NCBI GenBank assembly: GCA_911728435.2 | Contig: OU452198.1 | Span: 1,860,001 to 1,924,000, forward strand | Length of the DNA: 64,000 nt | Direction of reading: 5' to 3' | Source: Apoderus coryli | Taxonomy: Eukaryota; Arthropoda; Insecta; Coleoptera; Attelabidae | Shown: piece after piece, positions 23,461 through 36,469 of the stretch | How positions within the stretch are numbered: position 1 is the first letter of the stretch | How the letters are laid out: each line of letters opens with the position of its first letter | The notes under the pieces: generated by a model | The model's input: only the letters and a program-made list of their open reading frames with translations | Databases searched by the model: none | What the model was told of the DNA's origin: nothing | Position numbers and translations under genes: made by a program

Positions 23461-25150
23461 ATCCACGAAAACGCAAAAACCGCTTAACAGATTTTAACCA
23501 AATTTGGTACAAAAATACTATTGGACATGGCAAGGAACTGATTAGATTTTGGGAAACATTGAGCGTAGGCAAAGGGTTTAAAAGAGGGTTCAAAAATTAA
23601 AAAAATTCATAGTTCTTAAACTTATCCGACATACTGCATAATTTTTTACGCATTTAATTGAATATAACCTAAAATATTGAACATAAAATATTAGACCACA
23701 TTGGCGTTCGAAAATAGTGTAAAATAGGGTAAAAAAGTTTAAAAAAAAAACGTATTTCTTAAAAATAGCAGAAATATTAACTAGTTATTTATAGTTTTGA
23801 TAGAATATAACCTATAAAATGTGTCATGAATAACTTACTTTCATAGGCGTTCGTAAATAGTGGAAAAGGGGTCAAAACATAAAAAATATATATTTCCTAA
23901 ACTTATTCGAAATATGGAATAATTTTTCATAGTTGTGATACAACATAAGCTAAAAAATATTCCATAAAAGAATTGGTTCACACAGGCGTTCGAAAATAGT
24001 TTAAAAAAAGGGTCAAAAACGAAAAAAAAATGTTTCTCAAATATACGAGAAAAATTGGCTAATTATATATAGCTTTGATATAAGATAACCTAAAAAATGC
24101 AGCATAAAATTTTTATTTACATAGGCGTTCGTAAATAGTAGAAAAAGGGGTAAAATAAAAAAAAAATAAAATGTAAAATTTTTTATATTTAACTAGATGA
24201 ATTGGTATTAAAAATACACGACAAAAATTAATGTACCATAGGCGTCCGTGAAAATTCTATAAAAGGGTCAGAAAAAATTTGTATCCGTGATAACTCAAAA
24301 ACCACTTAACGGATTTTAATTACATTTGGTACGAAAATACTACAGGATATTTATAGGTGGTGATTAACATTGAGCGTAGGCAAGGGGTTTAAAAGAGGGT
24401 TAAAAATTTTTAAATATCATAGTTTTTAAACTTATCCGAAATATTGAATAATTTTTTATAGTTGTGATAGAATATAACCTAAAAAATGTTACATAAAAGA
24501 ATTAGTTCACACAGGCGTTCGAAAATAGTCTTAAAAAAGGGTCAAAAACGAAAAAAAAATGTTACCCAAATATACCAGAAAAATTGGCTAATTATATATA
24601 GCTTTCATATAAGATAACCTAAAAAATGCAGCATAAAATTTTTATTTACATAGGCGTTCGTAAATAGTAAAAAAAGGGGTAAAATAAAAAAAAAAATTAA
24701 AATGTAAAAAATTTTATATTTAACTAGTTCAATTGGTGTTAAAAATACACGACAAAAATTAATGTTCCATAGGCGTCCGTGAAAATTCTATAAAAGGGTC
24801 AGGAAAAAATTGTATCCGTGATAACTCAAAAACCACTTAACGGATACCCTACAACATGCAGCATAACAATTTTGTTTACATAGGCGTTCGTAAATAGTAG
24901 AAAAGGGGGCAAAATAAATTTTATAATAAAACTAAAAAAAATCAATTAATTTGCATTCAAGAACTTTTCCTAGATCTGAAATATAAAATATCTGCGTATA
25001 AATAGTGCCTCCAAAGAGAAGAAAAAGGCACAAAACCCGATACTTAAAAAAAAATAGCTGATGTCTAAAACAAAACAAAAATTTATTAAATTTAGATAAA
25101 TGACAAAAAGGTCATAAAATTATTACTTTTACACTTAAATATGGAGAGCT
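23253..25150 (+). repeat. Unclassified interspersed repeat, locus 2
   Basis: Bounded by a perfect 12-base inverted repeat: AGCTCTCCATAT (23253-23264) and ATATGGAGAGCT (25139-25150). Inside, blocks recur: GTATCCRYGATAACTCAAAA, TTGAGCGTAGGCAAGGGGTT and CATAGGCGTTCGTAAATAGT with variants; the stretch 24009-24310 is repeated about 530 bases further on (24539-24840). Non-coding. Related copies at 9.97-11.8 and 36.5-37.3 kb. Confidence 0.65.
23385..23462 (+). repeat. GTCT tetranucleotide microsatellite
   Basis: About 19 units of TGTC with a single substitution, inside repeat locus 2. It creates spurious open frames on both strands. Confidence 0.95.
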
Positions 25151-26119
25151 ATTCGTGCCTCGAGGGCAACAGCTAGTTTGAGATAAAATAATGTTTTAAT
25201 ATTTGTTATATTATTGTGGGAGTTGACTAAATTAAATTTGTAGGAAAATCAAGTATCTAATAATGTTCTATGTGTAAATCTATTGTGTAACGTGTGGATT
25301 TATTGAGGCAAATGTGCTGGAATATGTTTATGGTGAAAATCTTCAAATAAAGTGTGGCATCACCGAATTTCTCATCTTTTCTTGATTGTTGTCAGATTTT
25401 GAATGAATTGAATTGAATGAAATAAACATAAGATGGAATTTTCACAATAAACAAATTATTTTAACAAAAATATAAAAACAAAACCCAAGACATCTTAAAA
25501 GAAATAAAATGTATGCAAATTTGCATAGAATATTCTATTTAACAGTAGGTTGGATAAAAAAAGTATCTAATAAAAGAATAACGACTGTAGCAAAATGTAT
25601 GCATTATATTTGCATTTAAAATTAACTTTTAAAAGCTCGGAAGATATGCAACTTTGACGTAATATTTATATAAAGATAAAAGTGAAATATAGTGTTACAA
25701 ATGGAAATTAAGTGGTTATGCAAGTGGTCGGTTGGGAGATTTATTTTTTCCCCAGGATTATTTTGCTATTATCAAGTAGGTATTTAGCTGATACCGAGGT
25801 ACGTTGAAATATATTTTTTGCAGTACCTACTTAGTGTAGTTCTCTGAGTTAGCAAAACGAAACAAACCAAAATTCCTACCAGCTTTTTACATATCGCCCC
25901 AAAGAGGCTTACTCTCGGGCATACCTGTGTGGAGCATTTAGAGATGTTAATAATCTAGCGTCTTAGAAAACATCACTTTGTAGACCAGCCTATTTATTTC
26001 TTTCCCTAATTAGTACTTAAGTAGTATATCATTGAGGAACCATAAATAATTTCATGTTAGAAAATACTAATGAAGAACCGGTATATCGCTTCAAATCTAA
26101 TGATCTAATTCTATTGGTT
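25151..26119. other. No recognisable gene
   Basis: AT-rich; no element ends or conserved frames seen. Confidence 0.45.
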
Positions 26120-27850
26120 ATCTAGGATGATTCCTAGATATTTTACCTCAGACTATTGTGCAATGGCCACACCATTCAGGGTAATTGGTCTCATACTTAG
26201 TTTCCTCTATGATGTGAATGGTATGCCGCGAGTTGTTCTGATAGTAGTGGTTTGGTCTCTTACTGTTGTCTCAGCTGTTCTTGTAGTAAGCATCTCGCAC
26301 ATCCATCTCGTGATGGTATTGTTCACCCCTCTTCTCTCCAAAGTACCCTCGACATGCGATTGTTTTGTGTTGTCGAATGTGCCAGAGATGTCCAAGACGG
26401 TGCAGTTTGCTGTTTCTTTGTTTTCTAAAGACCTATCTTTGGCTTTAGCCCCCAAGTCCTACCGAGTAGCCTGTGACACGTCCATATGGCCGCTGTGGCT
26501 TTCGATATGATTTTCTCTATATGCTGATTTCAGATTAGTCGTTTATGCAGGATTACTCCCAGGTATTTGACTTTATCCGAAAGGCAAATTCGCTCACGGC
26601 TGAGAGTGGGGTTAATAATGTCCACCTTTCTCTTTCTCGTGAATGGTATCAACACTGTTTTTTTCGGATTTATATTCAATCCCTCAGCGTCGCACCAGTT
26701 TTTAATTTTGTTTAATGCAATTTGCATGCGGTTGGATATAACCGATGTGTGTTTTCCCTTAACTGTGAGAACAATGTCGTCGGCGTAGCTTTGCAGAGTA
26801 ACGCCTGCCCTATCCATTTTTGAAATGAGATGATCCAGCACTAGTGACCATAGAAGAGAGGACAATACACCGCCTTGTGGGCATCCCCTAGCCGCTGTCA
26901 CTGTTACAGACACTTCTCCAGTTTCAGCCGTAATGACACGGTCTTTCAAAATTTCACCAGTGAGGAGTCGACACTCCTCTCTTCTAGTGCTCTACTGATG
27001 GATTCATGTAAGGTATTGTCAAAAGCACCCTCTATATCGATAAAGGCACATTAGAATACTTCTTTTGTCTTAAATGACTTCTCGATGGCTTTTACTAAGC
27101 AGTGCAGGGTATTAATCGTAGATTTTCCCGCTTGGTAGGCGAATTGCCTTTTGTGAAGCGGTTTCCTATTTAAAGTTTCGCTTCTTAGGTATTCGTCTAT
27201 TATCTTTTCCATAGTTTTCAGTAGGAAGGAGGTTAAACTAATAGGCCTGTAGGACTTAGGGTCATCTTCTGGACGGCGTCCTGTTTTCGGTATAAAGGCT
27301 ACTCTAGTTTCCCTCCAAGCTTTGGGAATATGGCCAAGGATTGCTTTGAAAAGCCTTTGCAACGATGGTTGCAGTATTTCCAGACCTTTCTGGAGGAGGT
27401 CCGGAAAAATTCCGTTATGCGATTTTTTGTGAATATTTTCCCCGCTAGTTTTTTACCAGAGCGGTTGGGTCTATATGGTGCCCTTGCCGTTCCGGTAGCT
27501 GCTGGAGTTCGTTCACAGATTCGCGACCCTGGAAAGTGAGTTTGTAATAGGACTCTAGGACTTTCCGACCGATCATTAGTAAATTGGCCATTTGGATCTT
27601 TGAGTAATCCTATGCCATTGGAGTGATCCTTCGATAGGACTTTCTGCAGTCGCTGTGCGGGGGCAAGTTCGTTGACCCCTTCACGAAACTGTCTCCAAGA
27701 TTTCCTCTTCGCTTTCCGTAGTTCTTTATTGTATTCTGTAAGGAGTCTCTTATACTCCTCTCGGTTTCCAGATTGCCTTGCTCGGTTTTCAGGTTTACGA
27801 GCTTCGGGTTTCAGCTTAGCTAACTCCCTACATCTAATCAAAATGGCGAC
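26120..27850 (-). pseudogene. LOA/R1-like reverse transcriptase, rearranged
   Basis: Minus strand, in order: an Arg/Lys-rich linker (YNKELRKAKRKSWRQFREGV) that follows the endonuclease in this group, then HIPKAWRETRVAFIPKTG, YRPISLTSFLLKTMEKIID, QFAYQAGKSTINTLHCLV, motif B in GCPQGGVLSSLLWSLVLD, YADDIVLTVKG, INPKKTVLIPFTRKRK and VKYLGVILHKRL. Then comes AIWTCHRLLGRTWGLKPKI of the thumb, after which at about 26440 the sequence jumps back to a second copy of motif A (VLDISGTFDNT) and then, by deletion, to EVKYLGIILDNQ. So two copies are fused. The cDNA-copying function is lost through frameshifts and a missing motif A in copy one. Confidence 0.75.
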
Positions 27851-28635
27851 AATACTCCCTTACACGGGTGCGGCCTTAGTACCAATTGTTCCACGGAAAT
27901 TCTAACAATCCACGCCGTAAAATACCTCAAAAACTCTACCACAGGACTCCGCTAATAATAAACTTGCAGTCATAATCCCCTTCACAAACTTGGGGTAGAA
28001 AACAGCTTTTCTACATTTAAGTACAAATTTGTTTGCCAAAATTAGATGCGCTCTTTTTGACTAATTCACCAATAACTGCGTTGTGGATGTTCCAAATCGA
28101 CATATACAAACTCCTCAACCAATAACGTGCGAGCTTCGGCATTTCTACCGCCTAAAGTCGGCTTTAACCAATCATATCTCACAAACTAGGCGCTAAACCG
28201 TTATTAAATTCACAATGCAAATCAACTGCCACTCAAGAAATGTCAAGCAACACAGCCTGTGGCTAGACAGAGTAACATCCAAACAGAAAAGCCACTGTTC
28301 TGTCAATCTGAGGGACCTGACCGATGCATTGCGAAATACAACGTCTGTAAGTTGAGAGCCTTTTCTAGGTAGGTAGCAATTCTTTTATCACATTGGAAAA
28401 GGCACAAGAGATAATAAATTTATTACTTGCAGATATTGTATAATCTTCGTAAAAGATAAAAATTTAAAACTTTTACAATCATGTGGTAACAATCTGTTTA
28501 AAATAGTCATCAAATATTAGATTTTTCAGATTCGTTAGGTATTTATAATATCCCTATAAAAACTAAGAGAAAATATCATAAACTACCCAAATACATATAC
28601 AGGGTAAGACAAAAGTATATTCTATTGCAAGTATG
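27851..28635. other. No recognisable gene
   Basis: Upstream flank of the LOA/R1-like fragment. A TACAGGGTAAGACAAAAG end is at about 28599. Confidence 0.45.
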
Positions 28636-28869
28636 TCTTTGCTTTGTTACAAGTGGTACAAGAATGTTCTTAACTGGGAGCAGATCGCACACGACAGACC
28701 GAGATGGAGGTGTGCCATTTACGAGGGTCATCAAGTTTTTGAGGAGCAGCATCGACGACACGAGGATGTGAAGAGACAGCATCGAAAGGAGAGAGAACGC
28801 ATCGATGGGGCAGCACATCTAACAACAGCCGGTAAATGGTGGCGTATGTATTATGACACATTGATATAG
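28636..28869 (+). pseudogene. Possible retrotransposon polyprotein C-terminus
   Basis: Reads WEQIAHDRPRWRCAIYEG followed by a long charged helix (HRRHEDVKRQHRKERERI). The pattern W..IA.DR..WR.... and a basic tail is common at the C-terminus of RTE/R4-like non-LTR ORF2 proteins. No catalytic part is present and the match is short, so the call is tentative; a chance frame cannot be excluded. Confidence 0.35.
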
Positions 28870-31869
28870 GTGATAGAACAATCAGTTTTAGGAAGATAGA
28901 AAAGCGTTCGCAAATGCTTCATAACTCATTTTGCCCCTGAGGATGGTTTTTGGTGAATGCCCAATAATTTGTTGTCTCTGTTGTATTGCACATTTGAGGG
29001 ACAAAAAATAATGTCAACCAAATATATTGTTGGCATAATAACAGGTCAATAGTAATCAGATCAGACTTGATGGTTCATGATTTCTAGTAACCGAAATTCA
29101 AGTTTCAAACTGAAATACCTCAAAAACGGCTGAACTTATACATTTTCGAAATCAGAACAAAAAGATCTTTCATTTGAGATAAGCTTATAATATACTTATA
29201 GGATGGTCCATTTAAAATATAAGCCTATTATTTTTTCAATTTTGGAAAATAATTTTTTTAATTCCAATAATAATTCTGAAAGTTGCTACCAACCCTAAAA
29301 GTTTTATATCTAATTTATTTTTCTATCATCCATAATACCGACTTTAGGGTAGGTAGGTGTCAAAATATAATGAATGACCCTGTACATGTTTCTGTTGAAA
29401 ATCCCTCTTTAAATCCGTGTTGGCGTTTACTCAAAACGCTATTAGCATTCAAAAAACGAAAAATTCTGTCCGGTACTAAGTTATCAATAATTTTAGACAG
29501 AATGCACAAAAATGCCAATTCATATTATTATTAATCTTTAAGAAACAATTATTGTATCTTTGTTCTCAAAAAAATCTTCTCTTCTTTTACTCTCTTTATA
29601 CAATATCCACAACATGCCACTCTATCACAACATATACATATATATTAAGCTAGCTAAGCCATAGTTTAGAAAAATTTGCAAACTAATATATCTTGATGTC
29701 GTAATAATGTACCAAAATGATTTATGATATGCGAGCTAGAACTAAGAATTACTACAGACCGTTTCGGTTGAATAATAACCATTCTAACACACTATACTCG
29801 GCAAAAGTGCATTTAGGAAATAATTTATATTCCTTATTTTTGTCGGATGTGTATCCTGGAAATTTATTTATAGCGTTCGGTATTAAAAAGGTATCCTGAT
29901 GTTTATATATTATTTTTGTAATTCTAAAAGTTTACAACAATGCCAGCTTCAATATCTTTTTCATTCAGCAAATATGTGCAATTTGCCATCAAGTCGAACA
30001 ATAATTAAATTTGTATTCATCCTGCGACCACGCACTTAAACAATATAATTGTAAGTGCCTACGAAAATAGCTGCCCTGTAAAACAAAAGGAAACTAAACG
30101 AGAGGTACCTTGGTGCCTAAACTAGGTAAGGAGGAAATTTAATTACTGAATATACCGATATTGACTGGTACTTTGATGATTTTTTAGTCACCAATGCCGC
30201 AACACAATGTAATAGAAAATTCCACCTAGTTTGCCAAAATAAGACAATGTGCCTCGGGAGCACCCTGTAAGTATATACAGGGTGATTCAGGTTTTTGTAG
30301 CAGGACTTTAACAACTTCTAAAATATAATTTTTGGAGACGAAAATCTTATACAGATGTATATCCGTGGAAGTTTTGTTTCTGAGATACAGGTTGTCAAAG
30401 TTTCAGGATTTGTTCGGTTTTTGTTAGATTCCTCGAAAAGTTTTAGTAATAATTTGGGAACGCCTGCTTTAGGTAGACGTAAAGAGAGGTTAAAGCACTT
30501 ATCAAGGTAGTCCTGTGCTATCACAGAACTTTTTCATGCACAAAAGTTGATGTAAAATACGGCATATGCGTTCAGTAGTCTCAACTAGTTGGAAATTCAA
30601 ATTTCAAACACCTAATTTTACTTGAACATAATTTTGTAACCGAATATCTAATTAAATTCTTAACAGTAAGTAAGCAAAAGCTTTCAGCTCAAGATAAAAC
30701 ATGAAGCTGGCGTGACCCACTATAGATAGCAAACGTAAGTATATAAGGCGACTTTAGAATAGTTGCCGCTCATGAAATGCAATGTCGCATTAGAGAGAAA
30801 ACAGAAATCTAGATAATTTTAAGGGTCACCATCGATTTTTAGGCGTGGTAGATACATAGTGTCGTCCTATATTATTCTGCTATAATAATAATATACTGAA
30901 CTGCGAGAATGTATAGATAAGGGTAGATACGACGCGTCAACATAACAACAAACTCCACTCAAACTTTGAACTTTCATAAGTTGGTAGAAAAATGGTTAGA
31001 GGCGAACATATTATCTCGTATTCTACAGAGTGGAAATGAATACGTATCAAAAATTCAAGAGTGAAACTTTGTTGAAAAATACAAGATGGGGCAAGTAGTA
31101 AAGTTCATGTAAAGTTATTTCAACGGTAGGATGAAAAAGGATGAATATAGGAAGCTTAAACACTATTAGAAATGTAACTTAAATTTAAATTGTTGTCACA
31201 TTATTTAAAATTGGATATTTTTCTCTACATCTAGGTAAAATTTTTGTACTGAGTGATAGTTAACCCTGTATATAAATTTGCTTTTATTTTCACTAAAATA
31301 ATGATACGCCCATGGCTCCAAACTGATAGGTGTATGACGCCGAAAGTTTGCTACACCGTCTGTGTTCAGAATAAATTAAACAAGATAATCAAGAATAATA
31401 ATGTTAGCATTGGCTAAAGGTAGAGCACTGCGTAGCAAAATGTGCCTGCTAGCTCATAAATGCAAAAAAAGTATCAGCCGAGACTCAATCTGAGGGTGAA
31501 GGTTCTCAAAATGCACAACAACAAAAAGTGGCTCTCAGCAGATATCTCCGAATGCCACTGACTTAACAGCGCGGTCCAAAAGTCAGAAACATACTGATAT
31601 CCTGTATACCCTTAGCCGAATCCGAAGAATTTACCTATATTTTCTGCAAGGAAAGTCGGAAGAAAAAAAAATTAACGCAAAAAAACGTGAAATTTTTACA
31701 ATTAGATAATTAGAATTTAATAGCTAAATTTAAAATATTTAAAAACATTATTTTTGCGAATATAATAATATAATATTGCTAAAGTAACGTGGTCTATTGT
31801 CAACGATCTGAGAAATAGGGCTTCTCCGTCCAGTATAATCTCCACTTCACCTGAGATCTTGAACAATTA
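28870..31869. other. No gene; a few element ends
   Basis: Three kilobases without supported coding sequence. Two element ends face each other at about 30251-30288 (CACCCTGTAAG and TACAGGGTGATTC). 31213-31274 is a solo copy, reverse-oriented, of the 60.2-63.3 kb element's end (TTTTTGTACTGAGTGATAGT). Confidence 0.5.
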
Positions 31870-33000
31870 TTTTGTTAATGGATCCTATTTTGTTTTTGCT
31901 ATTTATCAATGACATTACATGCCTAGACATCAGCAGTAAAGTATGTCTCTTTGCTGATGATACTAGTTTCACTTGGTGCGGCTCGGATAGTGTGGATCTT
32001 CATAGTACCATATCCAAAGACTTAATCACCATCAAATCATGGTGTGACTCTAACCTGTTGTGCTTGAACACTGCGAAAACAAAATCTGTGTCATATAAAG
32101 GTGCGCTGCAGTCTTTTGAACTTAATAATTCCACTATTCACGTCTTTTCTTCTGTGAAGTTTCTGGACCTTGTTGACAGCTCCCTAAAGTTGAAGTGGAA
32201 CATTGACGCGTTATCAAAAAAATTAAGCTCTGCCTGTTTTGCGTTAAGATCAGTTTCCAAAGAACTTAACTTGGCAACTTCCATAACAGTCTACTTTTCA
32301 CTCTTCAAATCCCATCTTCGATACGCCCTTCCATTCTGGGGTACATGCTGTGCAACGCAATTTGGGTGTATTTTTAGATTACAAAAAAGAGCTATTCGGT
32401 ACTCTCGGAGTATAGAGCCCATTACCAGGACTTCTTCAGAAAATTTAAAATACTAACACTACCTGCCTTATTCATATTGGAATCGGTCTGCTTAATCCGC
32501 AAACACCTGTCAGATGTCTCAGAAAGACCATTCCATAACTATCTCCTTAGAAACGCTGAACATGGTATTTATCTGCCAGCCCCATCCTCCGAATTAATCA
32601 AAAGCTCGATCCTATACAAGGCAAAAAAAATGGACAACCATCTGCCAATCGAAATCAAATTGCATCATCCCTTGCTCGATTCCGTAAAGCTCTAAAAACG
32701 TATTTGTTAGACAAAGCTTTTTATACAGTAGGTGACTTTTTTAATGTGCATCAATTTTTGAGCGATTCACACACTGGATAGTAGTTTGTATTGTGTGTTT
32801 TGTATTTATATTGAACTGTAGAATATTTACTTAATTAATTTACTTTAAGTATCTTAATTGATTTATTTATTTATTTGACGATGTACCTGTATGTATTAAT
32901 TATTATTCTTATGTTTTATATGTTTTGTTTGTTGATGTATGCCTACTAATTATATTTAATTTTTTGACAAATATATATTTTATTTATGAATAAAATTGGA
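31870..33000 (+). pseudogene. Non-LTR reverse transcriptase 3' half
   Basis: Starts abruptly in motif B (DPILFLLFINDITCL), with FADDTSFTWCGSD as the catalytic box, then LCLNTAKTKSVSYKGAL, VKFLDLVDSSLKLKWNIDAL, SHLRYALPFWGTCC and LQKRAIRYSRSIEP. A frame change near 32450 leads to CLIRKHLSDVSERPFHNY and a C-terminal IYLPAPSSELIKSS. A short 3' untranslated region ends near 33000 with AATAAAATTGG. 5'-truncated; the loss of Gly in the usual LG..D box and the frameshift point to decay. Confidence 0.75.
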
Positions 33001-33283
33001 TTAAATAAATGTTACAGCTTGAAAACTTTATCGACCTGAAATTCAGCTAAATCTAAATTTATAAAATAAACCAGAACCAAATATAACCCAAATGTGATCA
33101 CATACGTGGTATACTATTACATATTTGGCCCACTCTGTATATATTTCCTGTAAATTTTTACATTTATTTGTTCGAAAGAAGTAGTCCATATCGAAGTGGA
33201 GTAGAATAGTTAAATATTCTTGAAATAAAAGTCGACCTCCACACAATAAATTTAATAAATATCTTCAACAAATTACATTTGTC

Positions 33284-33324
33284 ACCATACATGTTTCGCA
33301 GCTCCGGGCCGCATCATCAGTGGT
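33284..33324 (-). other. Hammerhead-like motif (left arm)
   Basis: Minus strand: ACCA, CTGATGA, T, stem II GCGGC/GCTGC with a 5-base loop, GAAA, CATG, TA, then TGGT. ACCA and TGGT pair as stem I. The extra T after CTGATGA is unlike canonical ribozymes. Confidence 0.5.
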
Positions 33325-33642
33325 TATATGAGATTCTTACGAAAAGCTATGTTATACTAGTTAGTACGTATTATTTTTGGGAAATTTATTTATTAACTCA
33401 TTGCGTGAAAAAATTTTAACTTAACAATATTATCGAAGAGAAATTTAATCTTCGATGATTTACAAAAAGAAATATAGCATGAAACTTACATTAGAAATAA
33501 TGTGAGTTTTAGATTTTTTAGTTTTATTTTTAAATGTTTAGTAACACAAACTTAATTTCACAAAAAACTTTTTATTTTATTTTTTAAATAAATTTCCCAA
33601 AAATAACATGTACTAACTAGCTTTTCGTAAGAATCTCATATA

Positions 33643-33683
33643 ACCACTGATGATGCGGCCCGGAGCTGCGAAACATGTATGGT
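33643..33683 (+). other. Hammerhead-like motif (right arm)
   Basis: Same sequence as the left-arm copy on the plus strand: ACCA-CTGATGA, stem II, GAAACATGTA, TGGT. Confidence 0.5.
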
Positions 33684-33754
33684 GACAAATGTAATTTGTT
33701 GAAGATATTTATTAAATTTATTGTGTGGAGGTCGACTTTTATTTCAAGAATATT

Positions 33755-36469
33755 ATACATTTATTTGTTGTTTGTTTTATTTCCTTTTCTTAATTTTCCA
33801 ATAAAAACTTATATTTATTTTAGTTTATGTAAATAGTTATGAATAGTAAGGGTATAATTAACCCATAGGAATAATGTTAATTATAATAAAATAATCAAAC
33901 AATAAATAATAGCAATACGTTCATTTAAATTTAAATTTTGTACCTGCGTACAAACATAAGTGCGTGAGAGACAGCAACAATTATTATTTAGACCTATATG
34001 AATATGAGAGAGTATCAGAATATATTTTATTATTTGTCAAAGAGAGTTTGTTGAAAATAAAACACCTTTTTCCCTATAAACATATTTGACGGTTATATAA
34101 ATCCTTCAACCCCGACACAAGCTATAAAATAAGTATCTGATCGACATCAATGTCACATTGTACATAAAGCTGAACAATGATAGGTATAAAGTTTAATTTT
34201 TTACTTGTTTTTTGCTTCGTGGCATGGAAAATGAGATTTGAAATCTGACAGCGGAAAAATAACTTCTGCAAATGTGGTCTCGTCAGTGTCGTGTAACTTA
34301 ATAGTAAATTAAGAGTAGATATTTTGCTGTTAGCCGTATGAAAAAAATCAAGAATACTGTTTTCCTCACAAACGCCGCTGGTTTTTGGATTGTATCACCA
34401 TATTCCTTAAATCGTGAAGGATCATTTTGCATGGCAATTTTTACATTAAGTGTACTGCCATTGATTTAACGTTATCTATCATTTGGCGAAGCCCTGCCGT
34501 TCTAAATTAGACTACTCCGTATAATTCTGACTGCGCCATGTTTGTATTGAAACCTCCTTATAAATTCTCCACTGTGCAAACACGGAAAAGAGATAAAATA
34601 CATTGCATATTGAAATGTATGACAACATGAACCAAATCTAATACAAATACAAACGGTTTTCAATACAACAACATAACTCAATCCTATATATATCTTCCAT
34701 ATACCTAATAGAATGTACATAGTATAGAAAAGATCTATCATCTATAAATCTTTACCTGATACATACAGGTCTTTCATTTTAAAACTGAAGTAGACACGAT
34801 TTTCGGAAAAAACAAGTTGATTTTGAAACATAATATGCAGACATTGGGCTAATGAAAATCCACATGTGTTTCGGGAGGACAGTAGATGTCGAGTGGGTGA
34901 CAAATTTTAAAATGAAAGCACTGTATACTATGTATTAGTGCAGGCAAATTTGTATCGTCCTTGTCTCTAAAACCCAACAGAAAATCTGCTGCATCTATTC
35001 ATACATATCTATATGTATGATATTCTCTTATAGAATTGCATAAGCAATATAAATGCAATTCATGCATTACAAGTCGCAGTTGCAATTTCATTGTGCCGAT
35101 ATAAATTTATTTGGATTTATTGGATGGAACCTGTACTGTATCAGGTTTATTTACTTAGACAATGTATTATTTTGAAAAAATACGATCTCGTTCAATCTAG
35201 AAACCAATTGTAAAATATAAACTGTGTCCAATATAACAATGAGATAGCATAGGAATCTTGGAAACGGTACGAGTTACAATGTCGGTTATATTAGAGAAAA
35301 GTTGTACAATTTAAATACTTTTTAAATGGTGTTTTCAAAAGTAAACTAACTTTTGCCGTTTTCGGGAATTTTTGAAAAAACGATCTTTTGCGATTTTAGA
35401 TTTTATTTATTTCTGGCATTATTTTTACAGATAAAAAAAAATGAAAAGCACTTTCTCATTCTTACTTTTTGTGGAGAATAAGATAGCGTTAACAAATATT
35501 CACTACGACGTTTCATTCTTGAAAAACCATCATCAACTTGGTTTTTCGGCGCTGATAATTTTAATTTAATAATTGAAGTTAATTAAGAGAGTTGTATTCA
35601 AATGAGTCACGCCTTAATTTTGTCTAATCCTAGACATTATTTAAAATAAATAATATTACCTATGTTAAATAGTTGTATACGATAAAGCCTGCTTCAGATG
35701 AAGACGAAATTCAAAATTACAGTTGAATGGTAAAGTAGGTTGAAAATTAATAATAATTTTCAGCATTATTTTGTATATAAATAGTCGATTAACTTTTTAA
35801 TAAAATCAAATTCAATCAAACATTGTCTCTCAATTTAAATCGTCGTAAAACCACCACTGTTGCACAAGTCACCTTTATACCTAGTAGGGGAGTGAGACTG
35901 CTCTTCCTAACAGTGGTTCCTAACTAAAAAACCAACACTGCTGCACAAGCACACACAATGCTGCTTAACTATCACCGCTGCTCTCAGCCACCCAAGCGAG
36001 AGCAAAGTAATCTTCGGAGGGACTAAAACTATTCCACCCTTCGAACAAATTTTTCTTCCAAGTTTTTCACAATAATTGATTTTTCACAGCTTATAATAAC
36101 ATACAAGTTTAATTATGAGTTTTTGATTAAAAAAAAAAGTGGGAGCAAATAAAAAACGGCGAATATACAAACAAAATCTATAACGACCAAATTGACAGCA
36201 TCCAAATTAAAATTTTATTTAAAAAAGGTCTATACATATACCGTACCGAATTACGTTGCAACAACAAACAACTCTATATTAAAAAAATTTCATTCAAATT
36301 TTCTCCAATTGCAATTTGAAATGTTTTCCGTTTATAATTTTCGACTATTAAATAAATTTAATACAAACACAGTTGTATGAAAATTGGTTACAGCGAGACA
36401 AGCTCAAAACTTTATTTGACTCATAATTATTTTACTGTTTAGATCAAAATCCACTCACCGGCAAAATTA
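33755..36469. other. No gene; small MITE and a degenerate motif
   Basis: Includes the element at 34764-34925. A degenerate TTGATGA-hairpin-GAAAC copy lies at 35510-35536 (minus strand). No coding signal otherwise. Confidence 0.45.
34764..34925. mobile_element. Mariner-derived MITE
   Basis: About 160 bases between TACAGGTCTTTCATTTTAAA and the inverted TTTTAAAATGAAAGCACTGTA. The same end occurs at 6.97, 48.85 and 50.52 kb. Confidence 0.6.

Larger units (their letters stand above)
33213..33754. mobile_element. Foldback element with a ribozyme-like motif in each arm
   Basis: Arms 33213-33392 and about 33585-33754 are near-identical reverse complements; the roughly 190-base centre is AT-rich. 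Outer ends read AATATTCTTGAAATAAAAG. Each arm has the CTGATGA-hairpin-GAAAC motif, so the two motifs face each other. No coding sequence. Confidence 0.75.

Noticed and set aside
23357..23600. Open frames across the GTCT repeat
   Set aside because: Generated by the tetranucleotide microsatellite, which reads through in several frames.
23385..25150. CRISPR-like spacing of repeats
   Set aside because: Repeat units vary in length and sequence, the DNA is eukaryotic, and no cas genes occur.
26127..26788. Plus-strand frames of 127 and 73 codons
   Set aside because: Antisense to the LOA/R1-like reverse transcriptase.
35690..35725. Further CAGATGAAGACGAAAT sequence resembling the ribozyme-like motif
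   Set aside because: Core bases and the hairpin are missing.
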